Shown in pieces: positions 22,801 through 35,999 of a DNA stretch of 64,000 bases. Both the position numbers and the translations under genes were made by a program. This stretch comes from Euptelea pleiosperma (taxonomy: Eukaryota > Streptophyta > Magnoliopsida > Ranunculales > Eupteleaceae), in assembly GCA_035048495.1 (NCBI GenBank), contig CM068551.1:19098248-19162247 (forward strand), given 5' to 3'. Numbering within the stretch: the stretch's first letter is position 1; each line of letters opens with the position of its first letter. The notes below the pieces were generated by a model. The model was not told where the DNA came from. It made no database searches and saw only the letters and a list, made by a program, of their open reading frames with translations.

Positions 22801-25800
22801 CGTATGTAGAGAGTATGATTTAGCCTGCATCTTGCAAATAACATCATTTTGTCTCATTCTATTGAGATATTTTGTTGATAAAAATAATTTATTCTTTTTT
22901 GTGTAGACTATTGCTGTTGTATCTGTTGTTCCATATGGAGTTGTACAACTCGGATCTTTAAATACGGTAAGTAAGAGAAGTTCTTAAAATAACTTCTAGT
23001 TTGGTTGCGTTCGTAATTTTATGTATGGATTGTTGATATTTAAATGCTGTTTGATGCTTGTATAGTTCAATTTTGGGTGCCAATATCACCATCTATAAAT
23101 TTGTATAGCATTATATGTAAGACTATCTGTTTTCTCTCCTTTGATCATCTGAAGAACTAAAAGTACTTTGCATCCAAGTCCATGTAAATTGGAGTTTATT
23201 CCTCCATATTGAATGATGGGCAAACGAACATCCTTTAAAATCCAGATTTGCATATGTTTAAAACAATTATGCGGATCAACTTGTTGAAATCTATATAAAA
23301 GGGTGGACAAATTTCAAATGAGGAAAAATCATCAGGATTGTTAATTTGGAGAATCAAGTGATTAATTTTTTAATATATTCATACGCGTGGTCTTGGAAAT
23401 AAATTAATTAAATTGTAAAAACACTAGGTCTATCACTATGATACTGAGGAGTATTTACACGAGTGTCAGGTTGACTTACAACCTAAGACCCTTGTTTAAA
23501 GTGTCAATATGTATCGGTCTCTGAATGTACCTGTCATTTGTATCGAAGTGTTCCAAACCGGATCCTAACTTATTGTCATGTAATGGTATGGTACATGGTA
23601 TTGATGCAAACCAGACCTGGGGATCGACCAGTTTGGCGCACAAGGACAGCGCCATAGTGAGACACAAGCCAAATTACGAGGACAACTAAAGAAAGTGTCA
23701 ATGCAAGGAAATAAGGGTAAACAAACCCAATTTCACTAATGCCAACGTTAGATATAGGCCAATACACCCAACCTCCAGATCCAAAACCAGCACAAGCACC
23801 CATAGGTAGAAAATACATTATTCTCAGAAAATTAAAGAACATACGAGAGAACTGGACCAATCTGTTGTGGGGTGCCCAGAGTCTACGTGGGACGCAAGAA
23901 AGATGATGGCAGCTCTTTTAGATTTTTCATGTACAAGGGTGTTGAACATGGTCAAAGCTGTAATCTCAGATGGACCTCACGAAAGGGAAGCACGAGTTGG
24001 CAGTCATGTGAGACTATGCCATCCCAAAAGGGTCGCACGAGGTTGACGAAAACTTGTTCCAAGTGAAGGAAGATTGGAGAAGATGACTTGACTAAAGCTT
24101 ACTAGTGAAGGATTGCTAATAGGTAGTGAAGGGTTGCTAGTTGAAGAAGGATGCTGAAGGCTTTATGAAGACAATCTGGATAATGGTGTTCTTTCTAGTT
24201 GACTAGAAATTTAGCGTATGAACCATTCCTTGTTCTCAAAGTCTTCACATCGATCATTAGTTCATTACTTCTATCTAGCTTTTCTTACCCCACGGAACTT
24301 GGTCCCTTTTTTTTATCTTTTTTTTCAACCTTGGAACTCACCCATGCCTAGAATCTCATGGTACCTATGCAAATTGGGTATGTTATATGTTCGAGAAATG
24401 CCCATCCCCTCAAGCATCACTTCGGCAAACTCTGCCTTGGCTCCATCAACAATTCATGTAGCTTGGAATTGGGGTCCCAAGTGTGTCTTTCGTAGACACT
24501 AAGGCATACATTATTTTACTTTGCTTCACGTCCTTCTTTAACCTTCTCTTGCATGGGAGACTAGTGGAGGTTTTAGCCTTCTTCTTTACAAGTATCTTTT
24601 CTTTCATGGGCCATAAGGTCACCTTCACTTATCCCATCCAAAAGGTGTAAGTGTTCTTGGCCCCACAGTGTGTCATATCTTGTTTGTATTGTAGTGGCTG
24701 ACCTAAGCCAACATGACATGCCCCATTGGCACAATGTCGCACCAGACGGATTCCTCATACACCCCCAATAATGAAATTTACCAAACACTTGCTCAAAAAT
24801 TCAAAATCATCACCTTGTTCCCTTTCTTAAAACACAAAATTTTGTAGGTTGAGGGTGCTTGATGGTCTTCAAGACTTCAACTACAACTTCTCCACCATCT
24901 CTTTTAATACCATGTTCTCATAGCTTCCACTGTTTATGATGTCGTACAGTTTGTTACCCAACATACAACACATTCATTAGATGCTTGATCTCACCCAACC
25001 TTTCTTCAATTTGGCCTTCAAAGAGATCTTTCCCTTTGAATGACTAGGGCCTCCCCAACAACATCTCTCGTGATATCCCTTCGTTCCATCATTGGCATAG
25101 TTTTCGTACTTGGCCCACCTCGGATGTTAGGACATTCCTCATTCATGGCTTCACTTGGTGACTAGGTGAGTTTGTTTAGCTTTGGCTCGTTACGGACACT
25201 TGTTCAACTGAAGTTCACGCTCCGTGCAAGGAAAACTTCTAATCTTGTAGCCTTCTTGTTTTCTCGATGTTGTTGCCTCCCCATGGCCTTTATTTCCTCC
25301 CTCAATAGTGGACTTAGTAGTTGATAGACATCCTGGAAGTTGTAGAGCATGTGAAAGTTGGCTTGATCTTAGATGGGCAACTGTAGCCCATTCACATAGC
25401 GGATGATGAGTTGATCCTTTCGTCTAGCTCAAGTTGTTGTTGGTGGCTAGCCAATGGAATTTTTTTGGTGTATTTCTTCACACTTTGACCCCTCTGCCTA
25501 GGGTTTTGGAAACATTGGTAAATACTTGGTTGTATTCTAAGATAAGAATAGGGTCTTCACCTTTTTCATCTTTTTTCATTGTCTTGATCTTTTCTTTCCC
25601 CTTTCTCCTGTGAGACTACTACAGTTGTCGTCACCACAATGAGGCATGTGCCTTAAACTTTGCTCCCACGAGTTTACCTGTCTTTTTGTCTTGAATGCTT
25701 CTACTTAAAGAAATTCTCCACACCATCTAACCAGTGGAGATGTCATTTGAATCCATCTCTCCATCAAAATTAGGTAGCTTGACTTGGGTCCTCTCTCTTA

Positions 25801-28800
25801 GAAAGTGTCCTCCCATTTTATCCTTCCTCCTCTCTTAGGCCTTCCATCAAACTTGTCACTTGCAGAGTCCCTATCATTCTTACTGGTGGAATGCCTATGA
25901 CTACTACCACTTTCACTACTCTATCTGTTGGATCCTTTTGAGCTCTTTGCACCATTAGACGTTACTCAGTTACTAACGTTTTGGATCTCTTGTTGTAAGA
26001 CTTGGTTCTGTTGTAGCACTCATTGTTTTTAAAATCCTATGATTTACAATTTGAACCTTACATTTCAACTGAAACTTTAACCCAAATCTTACAATTTTTT
26101 TGTGAATCTTAGGAGTTAAGTAAGATTTACAATTTGAATCTTACAATTCCATCAAATCGTACAATTTGAATAAAGACATGAAGTACAGTTTTTAGTGAAA
26201 ACAATGACTCCTATATATGTCCATCGACTCATTGGATCACCATGGACCTATCACATTCATAAAAAGAATTTTAGTTGGTAGATCAATGAGAAAAAAATGT
26301 TATTTTCATGGATTTTTTAAATTAAATAGAATTATAATAATTAATATTTTAATTGTAATACTATAAAATAGGGTGTATTACATTATCATGTATGTATCTT
26401 ACTGTGTCTTTATTTTTTCCTCTGTATCTTTGCGCATTGACAATGCATATCTAATCTGTAGTTATTGAAACAGTTACTTATACAGATACTTTAAGTCCTG
26501 ACTTAAACAACTGACAAAATCTATCTCAGGTCAAGTTATTCAGACTAAAACAACTGACTGCTAAGCTATAATTCTGTTCTTCACCCTGTAAAATACACAT
26601 GGCACACAAACTTTACCTTGTGTCTGCTATGGTGTTCAATTTTGTTGTATTCTGCTGTAAATTAATATAGATATGCACCAATGTAGTCTCTCATCTTATC
26701 TTTTTCACTATGACGGATCAATGATAATGTGTATTTTTAGCTGTATATGCTAAATCATTTTCTGGACATCATTTAAAGCTAGTTTCATGTTCTCGTTTTC
26801 CTTTCATGTGAGGGGAGCAGGTCATTGAGGATATGAAGCTGGTGACCCACATCAAGGATGCATTTCACTCACTTCAAAATTCCTCTGTAGAATTTCTTCC
26901 TAGTCCAGTACATTATATTGTGGAGAGCAACTCATGTTCGGTATGTCTACTTCTCTTTTATTTGACAACTGTTATAACTCATAAGTAGCTAATTTAGCTT
27001 TCCCACCCAGTCAGAAGTATCAGCAGAAAATTCAGGTTTATAGATTTTCAATGATTGCCTGCAGAGATCAGATAAAGCTATAAACAACAAAAAGCCAGAT
27101 ATTCAATCTCACTTGTCGTCGTCTCCTGGAAAATGCAATGAATTATCCCAAGATGTTTTTCCACTGCCTGGTCCCCATAAGAAAAATGCGGTTGAAGTGG
27201 TCTGTGGACATGCTGGAATTGAATCACCAACAATAAGGGATAATGGAAGTGCTGAGTTACTTCAACCAAAATCTGGATTCTTCACTCTGGAGCATCAGAA
27301 TGAGGTACAGATGAAAGTGATTAATAACAAAAGGTTTGGGGAGGAGAATAGTGGCTGGCAGGATATGTTGGAAGGATCGAAGCACAATGATGCCCCAGCT
27401 TCATGCAATTTTCCTGCAGAGAGTGCAAATTTGAATAATTTTACTCTGCCAGTTGACAAGTCTGGATTAGATTATCCTTTCTTGCCTTTGGACCTACTTG
27501 ACTCTGCTGTTTGGGATAGAGTAGTTTATCTTCAAAATGAGGAGATTCACTCACCTGAACCATTGGAGACTCAGCTAGGAAAAGGCTTGGTACAGAAACC
27601 AGAGTTATGGCCCAAGTCAAGTCACCCTGACACTGTGAACAATTCCTTCATGTTTTCTGCTGGCTGTGAGCTGCACGAAGCCCTTGGATCAGCTTTTAAG
27701 AAAGAGCAAGATTCTTGTGCTTGGAGCGAGTCAGAGAGGACAGAAAGTGGATTGCTTTTTGAGCCCCCAGAAGGGATGATCAGTACCTGGTTTTCAACAG
27801 AATGTGGGTCAGATCTTCTAGAAGCAGTGGTGGCAAATGCTTGTCCGGGTTCTAGCAATGTTAAAAGTGAGAGTTCATTGTGTAATTCAGAGCAATCACT
27901 ATTGACAACTGAAAAACCCCCACATAAGCATGGTACTGGTCCAGCAGGTGGATCAGTTGTCAAGTCCTCTCTCCTTGTGGAAGATGATGCACATCACCAC
28001 TTAAATTCAATTTGGGAATCAACTGGAGTAGGTGTTGTAAGGTCTCCAAAGGAGTCATCGCCAAAGACTCTGAGTACATGTAGTGAGCAATTGGAAATGC
28101 GGGTGGAACCAGCTAGGATCAACAGGAAAAGGGCTAGGCCTGGTGAAAGTTGTAGGCCTAGGCCGAGGGACAGACAGCTGATCCAAGATCGTGTTAAGGA
28201 GCTGCGAGAGCTTGTGCCCAATGGGTCAAAGGTAACTCTTCCATAATTGATCACCATGATGACTTTTGGTGAAATGATAATATTTCTTCTTTCACGTGGA
28301 AATATGTTGCTGTCATAATGCACTGAAAATTTGAAACAATTACACAGTGCAGTATTGATGCACTACTGGAGCATACGGTCAAGCACATGCTCTTTCTACA
28401 AAGTGTTACTAAGCATGCTGACAAGCTAAGGAAATGTGGTGAATTAAAGGTAAGACTCATTGTTACTTAATTTCCCTTTGATCTGATGGTTGTTGCACCT
28501 AGATTGGACTTTCGTTGGTGCCAAGGAACTTAGTCAAATTTGAGTCTTATATTGGCATAAGAGTGGTCTTAAGAGAGAACATTGTCATCATCATCATCAT
28601 CATCTGCATTATCCAAACTATTTGTGGTCATCGGCAATAGGAATCCTATTTCAGCTCTATTTAGAGCTATATCTTCTATTAAGCCAAGTGCCTTCAAATA
28701 TTTTCTTACTACCTTACGGCACATCTTTTTCGGCCTTTCTCTCGCTTTTCAACCTTCACCAAAGCGCTCCTCACTGGTGTTATAAGTGGGGTCTTCGTTG

Positions 28801-30566
28801 AACATGCCCAAACCATCTCAATCAACTTGCCTTCTATATTCTCAATTGGTGTTACTCTTAGATTCTCTCGTATGTGCTCATTTCTAATCTTGTCTTTTCT
28901 AGTTTTCGTACTCATCCATCTCAACATCATCATATTTTCTATACTCATTCTATGAAAATGTTGGTTCTTGATCGCCCCGCATTCTGCTTCGTAAAGTATG
29001 GTTGGTCTTATTGCTGTCTTGCAAAAATTTTCTTGTAGTTTCATTGATATGCGTTGTTCAAATAAAACTCGAGAACTACATCTCTACATTAGCCACCAAG
29101 CTTTAAATATGGGAAACATCATCTTCAATTTCTCCCACTTTATGGATGATTGAACCTAGATAACAAAAGAAAATTCGCTTTTAGGCAATTTTTACTTGGC
29201 AATCGTAACTAGCATCTCATCCCTCTTGATTATTCTTACTAAAGTTGCACTGCATATCCTCTTTGTACTATTTATTGTAAAACCTCTGGTTTATAAGATA
29301 TCCCTCCATAGTTGTAGTATTGCATTTACTTTCTTGTCTAATCAACTAACACTATGTTATTTGCAAATAACATACACTAAGAAACTCCCCCTTGAATATG
29401 AGCAGTGAATTCATCCATAACTAGGTACGAAGATATGGACTTAGGGCACTTATAAAAAATAAAAGGATATAGACTTAGGGCCGATCTATAGTGCAAACCC
29501 ACTGTAACTGGGAGATCACTTTTCTCACCACCAAGTGTTGGTTTAAATTCATTTGTGAACCCCCTGCCATATGAAATTTACATTGTATTTCTGAATCTGC
29601 TGTTGTGTGATAAGGAAATGGGCTTACTGGGATCCTGCAGTCGTGAACATGGTTCAAGTTGGGCTCTAGAGGTGGGAAGTCAGACAAAAGTTTGTCCAAT
29701 AATAGTTGAGAATCTTAACATGAACGGACAGATGCTTATTAAGGTATGTACTTATTAAATGTAAACAAACTTCTTGGTATTTTACCTCTCAGCTTTTCTC
29801 TGAATCTCTGAATGGTTCTCTGGTTAAACTGTGTAGATATTGTGCGAGGGATGCAACCATTTTCTTGAGGTAGCTGAGGCTATCAGAGGCTTGGGTCTAA
29901 TGATTTTAAAAGGTTTAATGGAAGCCCGTGGTGAGAAGTCATGTGCATGCTTTGTTGTCGAGGTATGATCTTAATTTGCCTTTTTAGTGTTACTAGAGTT
30001 GAGGTAATCCACATTGTAAATCAGTAACAAGGAGATGGGCTGAGTGACCATCCTCACCAAAATTCAGCCCATTCAGACATTTCTAGCCCTATGAAAAGTA
30101 GATTTTAAGTTGAGAGTTTCGGACCGTCTATTTCACTGTCAGCTTTTAAGTCCCCACATTAATAGGGTTAAAAATTTCAGAATTGGCTGATATTTTGTGA
30201 GGATGATTTTTTTATTTTTCAGGACGTTAACCAGATCTCATTTTGAACTTTCAAGTTTTGAATCTTTATTACATAGTTAAAACCATCCAAACAGTATAAC
30301 TTTCATACTAACTTGTCAAAAAAAAATGTATAAAACATTTATACTATGGCTCATCCAAGAGATGGGCCAAACTGTTTGAATCTGTGCTTAGGTGATCCAC
30401 GTGAAGTAGCACAGAACACAAGTTTAATCCATACACCATTCTTTTGTTCCATTGGGTACGAATCTTGAATTGAGAACCATTGCAGGGGCAGAATAACAGA
30501 GGCTTGCGTAGGATGGATATCTTATTGTCGCTTATGCAGTTATTGCAACCGAAGACTACAATCTGA
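19815..30566 (+). CDS. LHW-like: LONESOME HIGHWAY-type bHLH transcription factor, 11 coding exons
   Basis: Predicted exons: 19815-19909, 20617-20787, 21118-21202, 21340-21381, 22907-22966, 26821-26940, 27065-28231, 28348-28449, 29615-29743, 29837-29962, 30486-30566. They join in frame to about 725 residues, a normal length for this family. The amino end (residues 1-190) is the MYC_N-type domain: MGTNLQQTLRSLCFKTEWKY, then LLTWEDAYY, GQVAVTGKHQWIF and VVPYGVVQLGSL. The large exon 7 is mostly low-conservation linker and ends with the bHLH basic/first-helix part (about 542-580: RKRARPGESCRPRPRDRQLI). Helix 2 is exon 8 (HTVKHMLFLQSVTKHADKL). The carboxyl end (about 640-725) is ACT-like: VCPIIVENLNMNGQM, then LEVAEAIRGLGL. 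The basic region lacks the usual H-E-R E-box contacts, as known for LHW, which works in the nucleus as a heterodimer with TMO5-type bHLHs in vascular/root cell division. All introns are GT-AG. The exon 9 acceptor (TGATAAG|GAAATG) is the least certain. Confidence 0.9.
21382..22906 (+). other. LHW-type gene intron 4
   Basis: A 1.5-kb intron with dispersed-repeat-like sequence (about 21650-22620) and no recognised protein domain. The frame at 22622-22906 is intronic and runs into the acceptor by chance. Confidence 0.6.
23580..25990 (-). mobile_element. Ty3/Gypsy retroelement relic, antisense in LHW intron 5
   Basis: On the minus strand at about 25681-25870 the relic reads VKLPNFDGEMDSND followed, one frame over, by WLDGVENFFK. 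This is the start of a plant Gypsy gag. About 25400-25560 reads QNPRQRGQSVKKYTKK and SHQQQLELDERINSS, the later gag part. Around 24400-24630 a degenerate segment (LGTPIPSYMN, then EFAEVMLEGMGI) resembles the stretch before Gypsy reverse transcriptase. Many frameshifts; no LTRs were located, so the ends given are rough. It accounts for much of the 3.85-kb intron (22967-26820). Confidence 0.6.
28580..29200 (-). mobile_element. RTE-type LINE 3' fragment in LHW intron 8
   Basis: The minus-strand frame 28709-29044 reads FCKTAIRPTILYEAEC, then MSIENMMMLRWMSTKTRKDK and RNEHIRENLRVTPI. This is the segment after RT in plant RTE-clade LINEs. Downstream on the same strand lies a trinucleotide run, (TCA)n on the plus strand at about 28585-28604. 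RTE elements usually end in such simple repeats, so this is probably the true 3' end. 5' truncated. Confidence 0.75.
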
Positions 30567-31619
30567 TGGCTACTGCAGATTGACCCAGGGGACTGCAATG
30601 TAAACACTTCGAGTTGGTTTCATAGGCTCCAATTGTGATTTGCATTTCTGTTCGATGATCCTTGTTTCTGTATATGCTCTTCATTTTCCCCCTTTTATGT
30701 ATAACATTTCTTTTTGTATCCGGTCGTATTTGGTTGATGATCATCTCTATATCATTTTCTTTATTATGGTAGTTTGGAAATCCATAGTTCGAAGGTTGGA
30801 ACTTAAACCATTGAGAGTGCCTTCAGTAAGATTTTTATATTCCAGTGATGTACTACCATCTTTATTAGGAACCAAATTTCATGAAGATATTTGATTTCTT
30901 TACAAGTGAGCATTTTTATTTTATTTTTCAAGTTTGATGCCAGTAAACATCAAGCTCCTCTTGATTAGAATACAAACTGAGGTCATGCAATTATTGGAAG
31001 TTCATCGGTCTATCTATACTGTCAAATTAATATTACTGTTTTCTATCAAATCGAAAATATCAGATGGTTTAATTTTCTTCATAAAATAAGATCAATTATA
31101 ATGTTCGAAGACCCAAAAAAAAAACTTCAAACTTGCAAAAACAGTTAAATTTTCTGAAAGAGTTAAAAACTTGTATCCACCAGTTGAAAGGTAGTATCCA
31201 CCAGTTCAGCTTGCCTCACCCATTTGGTTGAGGTGATGCCTCGAGCCCCTATCATTTTGTGACATGTGGAGGAGAGGACAAGGGCTACCTAAAGAGTAGG
31301 TTACATCTACATAAATGTTACCAAAAAATAGAATGAACCAAAACTAATTCTCCGTGTTACCCTTGACACACCCACACCCACACCGGTTACCAAAACTAAG
31401 CTTCAACTGTAAAAGGTAGAACTCATATGTTAATTAGTATCTTACAAGTAAGAGAGGAAAAGAAAAATATAATTTAAGTGTAAAATCAAAATCCGTGCCA
31501 TGTCAGATTCCAACATGTGTTTGATAGGGTACTTAGCCCATTTCGAAGATTCCATGCAACATAGATCTGAGGGAATGTCATAGCGTCATAGCAGCTCTCG
31601 ATTGAATAGTTTAGGCATG
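30567..31619. other. Downstream of LHW-type gene; no gene recognised
   Basis: The first few hundred bases are probably the 3' untranslated region (the frame at 30640-30894 has no known domain). A segment near 31200-31240 (TTGCCTCACCCATTTGGTTG) matches an end of the foldback element at 47474-47863. Confidence 0.4.
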
Positions 31620-31805
31620 TATAACAAATAGTAATGGTCCACCAATACTTGAGTTTTCATGCATTCGATGCATCTTAGATAGTCAGAGCCAAGCTCTAGA
31701 GCCTCCGATACTATTCAGACAATGTCTCCTCCAGTCTGATGATGCATTTCATGTACGACTATTATCTATCTGCAACAAATATTAGGAGGGTACGTATTCT
31801 TAGAG
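31620..31805 (-). pseudogene. Dioxygenase exon 2 relic
   Basis: Closely resembles 33808-33975, which is the 5' half of DOX-1 exon 2 plus its upstream acceptor (CTATCTGCAACAAATATTAGG against CTTTCTGCAACAAATATAAGG). It has several indels. No other exon of this copy was found, so it is a duplicated fragment at the left edge of the DOX array. Confidence 0.75.
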
Positions 31806-31837
31806 AAGGTTTGTTTAGGGATTGATTTTTTACTAAT

Positions 31838-31965
31838 CAGGTTGATCTTAGATTTGTAGGCCCACTTAGGGATTGGCCAAACATACATACGGTCATCATC
31901 CTCTTAAAATGTGCTACATGGCTCATACTGTGGGCAGTCAGCGAAGTTTTACTCCACTTTGAGTG
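31838..31965. mobile_element. Foldback MITE, family A, right half (A3)
   Basis: Reads CTAATCAGGTTGATC, TAGGGATTGGCCAAACATAC, GTGCTACATGGCTCATACTG and AGCGAAGTTTTACTCC. These are the right arm and end of family A only. Confidence 0.65.
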
Positions 31966-33295
31966 AAGTCGTCTTGACCTTGTGTCAAATCTCCCATATT
32001 GCTCTTAGGCAAACCCAAGCATAATTGAACCTCTCTAATTGTGGACGGTGCAGTCGATCAGTATATCAGCAATCAATTCAGTAGAGATTCATGAACAACA
32101 ACAACAACAACAAAATAATTGACTCACAATTACTTTTGAAAAGGACAAAAATGCCTATTTCTTCAACCTTGGAACGAAAGAAATGTGGGTTTGGGATAAA
32201 ACTCCAACCCTAAATCAAACGGCTGTGGTGGACGGCCGACCAGAAGATTCCGGTCGGTTGGCCACCTGACTAACCCACCGGAGTCCCGTGGCCGGCCGTC
32301 CACTGCTCTGGCAAATAATGTTAAAGGTCAAAATCAGGTAACCATAAAATGAAGCAGGTCAAAATCAATTATCCCACCAATCTGTAACAATTTTTAACTG
32401 AAATCTTTAGTTTTAGATCTATTTTAAAAGGTCAAATATAGATTAGGCACATACACCATATACAAAAACAGATACACATTCGATCATGGTTGAATCTTTA
32501 TGGGTCAAATATGAATGCAAATTATGGGTTTGGATCAGATCTCAATCAAAATATGGTTCATTACCTGTAAATTAGGATCCAAAATCCCTGTAGACTTGAC
32601 CCATTTCATGCTCTACTTAATTCTCTTCACAACACAACGGTAATCAAAATTTTCTATATATGCGTTTAAGAGCTTAAGCCCTTGTTTTTAATAGTTTCAC
32701 AACAATGCAAAAACACAAAGCAAAGAGACTACAGTATGTTGGTCGTCAGAGATAGACGGCACTCCGGCGAGTCGTATGCTGCCAGTAATAGCCGGAATCA
32801 CAAGATCTAACAATTGTTTTTTTAGAAAACCCGATGATAAACTTTCTTTTAAATGATAGAATCCTGACTCAAAATCTTCATCTAAACACACGATTTTTTG
32901 GGTCCTTCTACTCCAAGATAGATGAAACTTTTACCCAAAAAAGGTGGAAAAATGTATTGGAAAAAGAAAGCAATTTGTGCACTACTTCTCTCACAAAAAA
33001 TAAAAAAAACAGCCATTGAAGTAGTAACAAAAACTTGGGATATAAGGATCTGTTGATGATGGCGACTCACCTTGTTGGTGTAATGTTTTTTAGATTTCCA
33101 GATCTGCCATAAGGCTTGGCAAAACGAAGTAGACCCCAGTTTTTTCTCTTTGACTTCTATGTAGTTAAGAACTTAAATGATGGCAATATCCAAAGAAACT
33201 TTATTACATGTTGATTCTAGTTTCAACTTTCAACCCTTTTCTCAACTGAGAAAACATTATTATTTCAATCGTTCTAAACCTACCGGCCAATCCAT
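31966..33295. other. No gene recognised
   Basis: Intergenic, with a (CAA)n run at about 32097-32113 and a short GC-rich stretch near 32220-32310 (GGCCGGCCGTCC). Nothing coding. The last bases are the 3' flank of DOX-1. Confidence 0.4.
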
Positions 33296-34906
33296 TCACA
33301 GCTTGAAATAAGGCAGGGCCGAGTTTCCTTCTAGTCCTTTTGACTTGTAGAAGGAAACATAATCAGTGACAAGAGTGTCCCTATATATAGGCGGATTATT
33401 GTCCGATAAGAACTCCTTTATTGGCCCATAAGGTTTTGATTCATCTGCACTTGGATTGAAGAAGCATGCCACTGATATCCTAGGGCCGACGCGTCCAGCC
33501 AATACTCTATGTTCGATGCTTTTGAGCTTGTCATTAGTGATAAGCTACACATACAGATAAAACAAAAAGAAGTTGGTAATATAATTAAAGAACATAAGAG
33601 ATTATCAAAGCGTAATGCAAGCATACCTGTAGAAGATCCCCAATGTTTGCTACTAGAGCTCCCTTCATAGGAGGAACATCCACCCATTGATGTTCATGAA
33701 GAACTTGTAGGCCACCAATATGGTCTTGTAGAAGAATAGTGAGGAAGGTAGGGTCTGAATGCTTGGCACTGCCTAGAGTCAAATGTGGCTCAGGGCATGC
33801 TGGATAGTAATGGCCCACCAGAGCTGGAGTTTTCATGCATTCCATGCATCTAAGGTAGTCCGGGCCAAGCTCTAGAGCCTGTGATAGTAATTCAGACAAT
33901 GTCTCCTTCAGTTTGATGATGGATTTCACGAACTCAACCATTATCTTTCTGCAACAAATATAAGGAGGGTGTTCTTAGAGAAGCTTTGTTTAGTAATTCA
34001 GTGATGCCAATGTATTTGTTTCTTCTTTCTTAATTTTTTTTTCTTTTTCCGGCCCCCTCTTTCTTAATAAAATTTTTCTCTGTGATGATAAAAATAAATA
34101 AGATGATAAATCTCGCAGTACTAAAAAAAAGGATCAGTCAAGGTGTAGGAACATGTATAGCTTTTAATGGCAGAAATCTAAAACCCCCACACACAGCATA
34201 TAATACAAAACGTGCCGAAAACGTGTAATAAAAATTATCGATACAGGATAGCAGGAAACCAGATCAAAACAGAATGATAAAAGAATGGCCATCCTTTATC
34301 ACACCTGTAAAACTTGCAGATTAGAGATAGTTTGTTCAAATGTTAGCAACCCACCAACAAATAGTACCTGCAAACTAGAGGCAATTCCTCGGAGTCCAGT
34401 TGATCGTCAATAAAATTACATCCTAGTGTATCCCTCCAGTTTGCAGCCTTCGATTCATAAACTCCATTGCTGTAAGACCACACTTTTCTCGTGACGTCAC
34501 TTGTATAGATCTCCATCTTCACCTCCTTGGGTTGCTCGTGAAATTGACGCACACCTTCAATCATCTCGTCTAGAATGCTAATTGGAATTCCATGATTCAC
34601 CATCTGAAAGAAGCCCCATGTCTCCGACGCTTTCCGAATTTCATCAACAATCACCTTTCGTCGATCACCATCAACGTCTTCCAAATCTATCACCGGGACC
34701 TCGAGGTGGGTACCATTAATGTCTGACTCCTTTGGTAGATTCTCTGGTGAATGAATGAAGAACCTGGGAATCTTGACCACACCGGAATCTACCAGTCCTT
34801 TGACTCCAGCTTTCGTGTCGTCAAACTCCTTAACTTCTTTCGCCTGGTCATAATCTGATGCACCTCCGATGAAGGATTCTTCGGTGGTGCCGTCTTCCAT
34901 TGCCAT
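33296..34906 (-). CDS. DOX-1: 2-oxoglutarate/Fe(II)-dependent dioxygenase (ACC-oxidase homolog type), intact
   Basis: Exons on the minus strand are 34368-34906, 33627-33948 and 33296-33544, joining in frame to 369 residues. The amino half has the DIOX_N domain ([25 protein letters not shown]). Exon 2 gives HYYPACPEP and the iron pair H243/D245 in KHSDPTF. Exon 3 gives the distal iron ligand H299 (SIEHRV) and the co-substrate clamp R309-x-S311 (GPRIS), ending YFKL. The enzyme should be soluble and oxidise a small molecule using 2-oxoglutarate and O2. The substrate is unknown. The best match in kind is the ACC-oxidase-homolog group of plant DOXC enzymes (as tomato E8 or maize BX6), not true ACC oxidase. 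It is the most diverged member of the array. The second ATG (34900) could also start it. Confidence 0.9.
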
Positions 34907-35999
34907 TTTGGTAACCTTTCACTTGTTACAGCCTTATTCTTATGGTTTCATAACCAAATGATTAAACTCTCTAGTGTTCAACTCCACCAATATGCCACTA
35001 CCTTATTGGACAAATGGCTAATTATTGTACCTTGACTTTTATCAAAAGGCAGCCACTATTTCAGTTCTAACTGTTCTTGTGGGATATGCCTTAAACAGCT
35101 ATCTAACAATGGACAGTTGCAATCGATTACAGATGAGGAAATAAAACAAGTTGTCTGAAAAATGGGTCCCATAAAGGTCCTAGGATCAAATGGGCTTAAT
35201 GCTTTATTCTGTAAGATGTTCTGGCACGTACTTGGTCCAATACGATTGGAAAGCACTCTGTGCTCGACGCTTTTAAACTTGTTGTTGTAGATAAACTGCA
35301 TTAAAAACAATGAAGGTTCAAAAGATCTGAAGACATACGCTTTGACAGAAGAAAAACTCTAGATAGATAAAATGGCTAAAGAGGATTCAAATTGCCTATC
35401 CCAAATAATTGGGATAAGACGTAGACGTCGTTCGTCTCCATTGATTCACTAAAATTGCCTACTCATTATTTTAAAACATACCTGGAGAAGATCCTCAATG
35501 TTGACTACCAAAGCTCCAGGAATGGGTTGTATGTCAACATGTTGAAGAAGAACTTGGAGTCCACCAATGTTGTCTTGAAGAAGAACGGTCCGAATGCTTG
35601 CTTGTGCCCATAGTCAGTTCTGGCTCTGGGCATGCCGGATAGTAGTGAGAAGTAAGTAAACACCCTTCAGCGCAATCCAAGCCTTTTAGATAGTCCAGTT
35701 TGAGCAGAAGAGCTTCTGATAATAACCCGAACAGAGTATCTCCCAGCCTTGTCATATGCTTCGTATACTGGATTGTTATCTCTCTGCAGATTAAGAATAG
35801 ATTATGAGAATGTTTTTATGTTACAACAAACATAAGAACCTTTATAAAGGGTGTTTGGACACAATGATTTGTTGTCCACACCACAGATAAATGTGGTGTA
35901 TAGTTGCCCTTAACAATGGATTACCAGCATACTAATCCCTTTATAGAAAACTTTTATGTGGTCACCAGATAGGGCCCTAAATTAGATTGTTGGCTTTAT

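Noticed and set aside
23576..23860. 94-codon minus-strand frame with hydrophobic stretches, possibly membrane-spanning
   Set aside because: Lies in LHW intron 5 beside Gypsy debris; no family recognised and no partner exon. Kept only as part of the element region.
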